Of a stretch of 64,000 nt of DNA, positions 62,886-64,000 are shown in pieces. The stretch is from contig DATKCT010000197.1 of assembly GCA_035513055.1 (NCBI GenBank), positions 10,129 through 74,128 on the forward strand. The letters run 5' to 3'. Numbering within the stretch: position 1 is the stretch's first letter; each line of letters begins with the position of its first letter. Under the pieces are notes generated by a model. The model was not told the DNA's origin. It searched no databases and saw only the letters and a program-made list of their open reading frames with translations. The stretch is from DATKCT01 sp035513055. Lineage in GTDB: Bacteria; Verrucomicrobiota; Verrucomicrobiia; Verrucomicrobiales; DEV007. A program made the position numbers and the translations under genes.

Positions 62886-62915
62886 CTTCTATCAGTCCGC
62901 ATCGGATGCGGTCAA
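62886..62915 (-). promoter_or_regulatory. candidate promoter and operator of the giant cluster
   Basis: On the minus strand TTGACC (62910-62915), an 18-bp spacer and TAGAAG (62886-62891) form a plausible promoter about 190 bp before the first ATG. The palindrome CCGCATCGGATGCGG (62897-62911, 7-bp half sites around one base) fills most of the spacer and touches the -35, the classic position for a repressor operator. Confidence 0.42.
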
Positions 62916-63128
62916 TGGAAATTCGCAAAAATCTTTCATCGGGACTCCAAGGACTTTGCCTCCGGTCAACGATTCCAGAATCGGCCCTCATCGGCGGGCG
63001 CTCCTTCGGCACATCTCCACTCCACTTACTAAGAAAGTTCGTCTGAATTCGTCTCTCCCTTAAATCTGGCTTTCTCCTTGCGGCACTCGGGCCGTAGTCG
63101 CCGGGATCCTTCTTTTCAACCCACTGTT

Positions 63129-64000
63129 ATGTTACAAAGTCCTATGAAAGCGTTGCTTCCCTCGCTGGTTCTCTTCCTTCAAACCGCGCTCCTGATGCCT
63201 CCCCGAGCCTCTGCTCAGAACGAGATCGGCTATGTGGAACGTTTCGCGTTGGCCGGAGACCGCGACTCTATCCTCCAGGAACTCATCCCCGGCGCCGAAG
63301 ACTATTATTACTTCCACGCCCTGCACTTTCAGGTTCAGGGCCGCTGCGCCGAGTTCGACGCCATCCTTGAGCAGTGGCGGAAACGCTTCCCGGATTCCGG
63401 CCGGTTCAAACCTTTCGAGGACCGCCAGGCCCTCATCGATTACTCCTCTGATCCGGCCAAAACCCTCGACTATCTCAAGCGCGAACTCGGCCTCTCGTTC
63501 GACCATCAACGCGAGCAAAAACCCGGGGAACGCGCCCTGCCCAGCCGCCTGGATCCCGCCGAAGTCTCGAGAGAGGCCTTTCTGCGCCGGGCCACCGCGG
63601 GCCGCGAAGACCTCGGTCAACTCGAAGACTCCGCCCTCAACCCTTACCTGCGCTCTGGAGCCCAGCTCTCCCCCGCTCAACTGCGCGAAGTCCTCCAGCG
63701 CGTCTCCCGCCCCGGCTTTCCCAGGCTCACCGAGCTGGTGTTGGCCGAACTGGCTCTGCCGGAAAGCGGCGGATTCGGTTCCTTGCCCATCCATCAGGCC
63801 CTCTTGCGCGATCAGCTCGACGCCCTGGCCGAATCCCGCCTCGATCTGCTCGCCAATCCCTCTTTCGTCCATCTCTTCTTGAGCCGGCTGGCGCCCAACG
63901 ACGATGTCGCGCTTTCCTCTTCGCCCGCCATCCGCCTGGCTTACTTCGAAGCTCTGCACGCGTTCACCGCCACGCTCCAACCCTCCTTCAATCTGCTCAA
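63129..64000 (+). CDS. secreted protein of unknown function (partial, runs off right edge)
   Basis: The frame is open from the ATG at 63129 to the window end, at least 290 aa; an ATG at 63144 is an alternative that starts nearer the signal peptide (MKALLPSLVLFLQTALLMPP, cleavage after ASAQ). The mature part is helical with an opening NEIGYVERFALAGDRDSILQ and a repeat-like DYYYFHALHFQ, suggestive of TPR-like helices; I recall similar openings in very large uncharacterised PVC-group proteins. It is divergent from the giant cluster and may share its control region. Confidence 0.75.
   Translation, partial: MLQSPMKALLPSLVLFLQTALLMPPRASAQNEIGYVERFALAGDRDSILQELIPGAEDYYYFHALHFQVQGRCAEFDAILEQWRKRFPDSGRFKPFEDRQALIDYSSDPAKTLDYLKRELGLSFDHQREQKPGERALPSRLDPAEVSREAFLRRATAGREDLGQLEDSALNPYLRSGAQLSPAQLREVLQRVSRPGFPRLTELVLAELALPESGGFGSLPIHQALLRDQLDALAESRLDLLANPSFVHLFLSRLAPNDDVALSSSPAIRLAYFEALHAFTATLQPSFNLL

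Larger units (their letters stand above)
62701..63128. other. 428-bp divergent control region of the giant cluster
   Basis: No gene is seen. The region must drive the minus-strand cluster and the plus-strand gene at 63129. It is A+T richer than its surroundings and holds a candidate minus-strand promoter (62886-62915), a 15-bp palindrome within it and a 12-bp palindrome in the presumed leader. No plus-strand promoter was convincing; TTAAAT at 63060-63065 is a possible -10 without a partner. Confidence 0.6.

Overview
The window (about 60% G+C, densely coded) looks like a chromosomal segment of a Gram-negative member of the PVC group, most likely Verrucomicrobiota. The reasons are housekeeping genes of didermal bacteria (TolC-type porin, YidC with a large periplasmic domain, LspA, lipoproteins) together with very large secreted proteins built from Calx-beta, cadherin-like and calcium-binding modules. 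The taxonomic call is an inference; no rRNA gene is present. I found no tRNA, rRNA, CRISPR array, insertion sequence or phage gene.

Region 1 (1-7400) is envelope related: a MidA-type methyltransferase cut by the left edge, a class A penicillin-binding protein whose transpeptidase nucleophile motif is altered, a TolC-like protein, a MacB/LolD-like ATPase without a permease, and a membrane protein with an N-terminal zinc ribbon. Region 2 (7426-12940) is a conserved information and secretion core. On the minus strand it reads rpmH-rnpA-yidD-yidC-jag, then rpoZ and smpB. Divergent to it is rplM-rpsI. Two good promoters face away from each other around a perfect 12-bp inverted repeat.

Region 3 (13081-32284) is mixed metabolism and regulation. 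It holds a strong-SD 36-codon ORF, a PHP-type metallohydrolase with EF-hand loops, a D-amino-acid-like trio (type III PLP enzyme, M19 dipeptidase, RidA), a secreted protein of unknown function, a histidine kinase/response regulator pair, two bacterial-PH-domain membrane proteins, an AIM24/TIGR00266 protein with a GYF-like head, ruvB, and ileS-lspA followed by a MoaD/ThiS-like gene and an M20 dipeptidase.

Region 4 (32244-62700) is the striking part: seven consecutive minus-strand genes that fill almost half the window. In transcription order they encode two secreted proteins (346 and 363 aa), a 3257-aa giant, a 922-aa RTX/Calx-beta protein, a lipoprotein parvulin, a 3502-aa giant with ten cadherin-like repeats, and a 1316-aa matrixin-like metalloprotease with Calx-beta repeats. 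Gaps are 18-44 bp, except 171 bp before the last gene. Three of the proteins end in a similar module (E-x-S-x-D-L-x-x-W, then F-x-R-x-R). I read the cluster as one exported surface or matrix system with its own folding factor, an inference from layout. A 15-bp perfect palindrome sits between candidate -35 and -10 boxes upstream of the first gene. Divergent from the cluster, a further secreted protein starts at 63129 and runs off the right edge.
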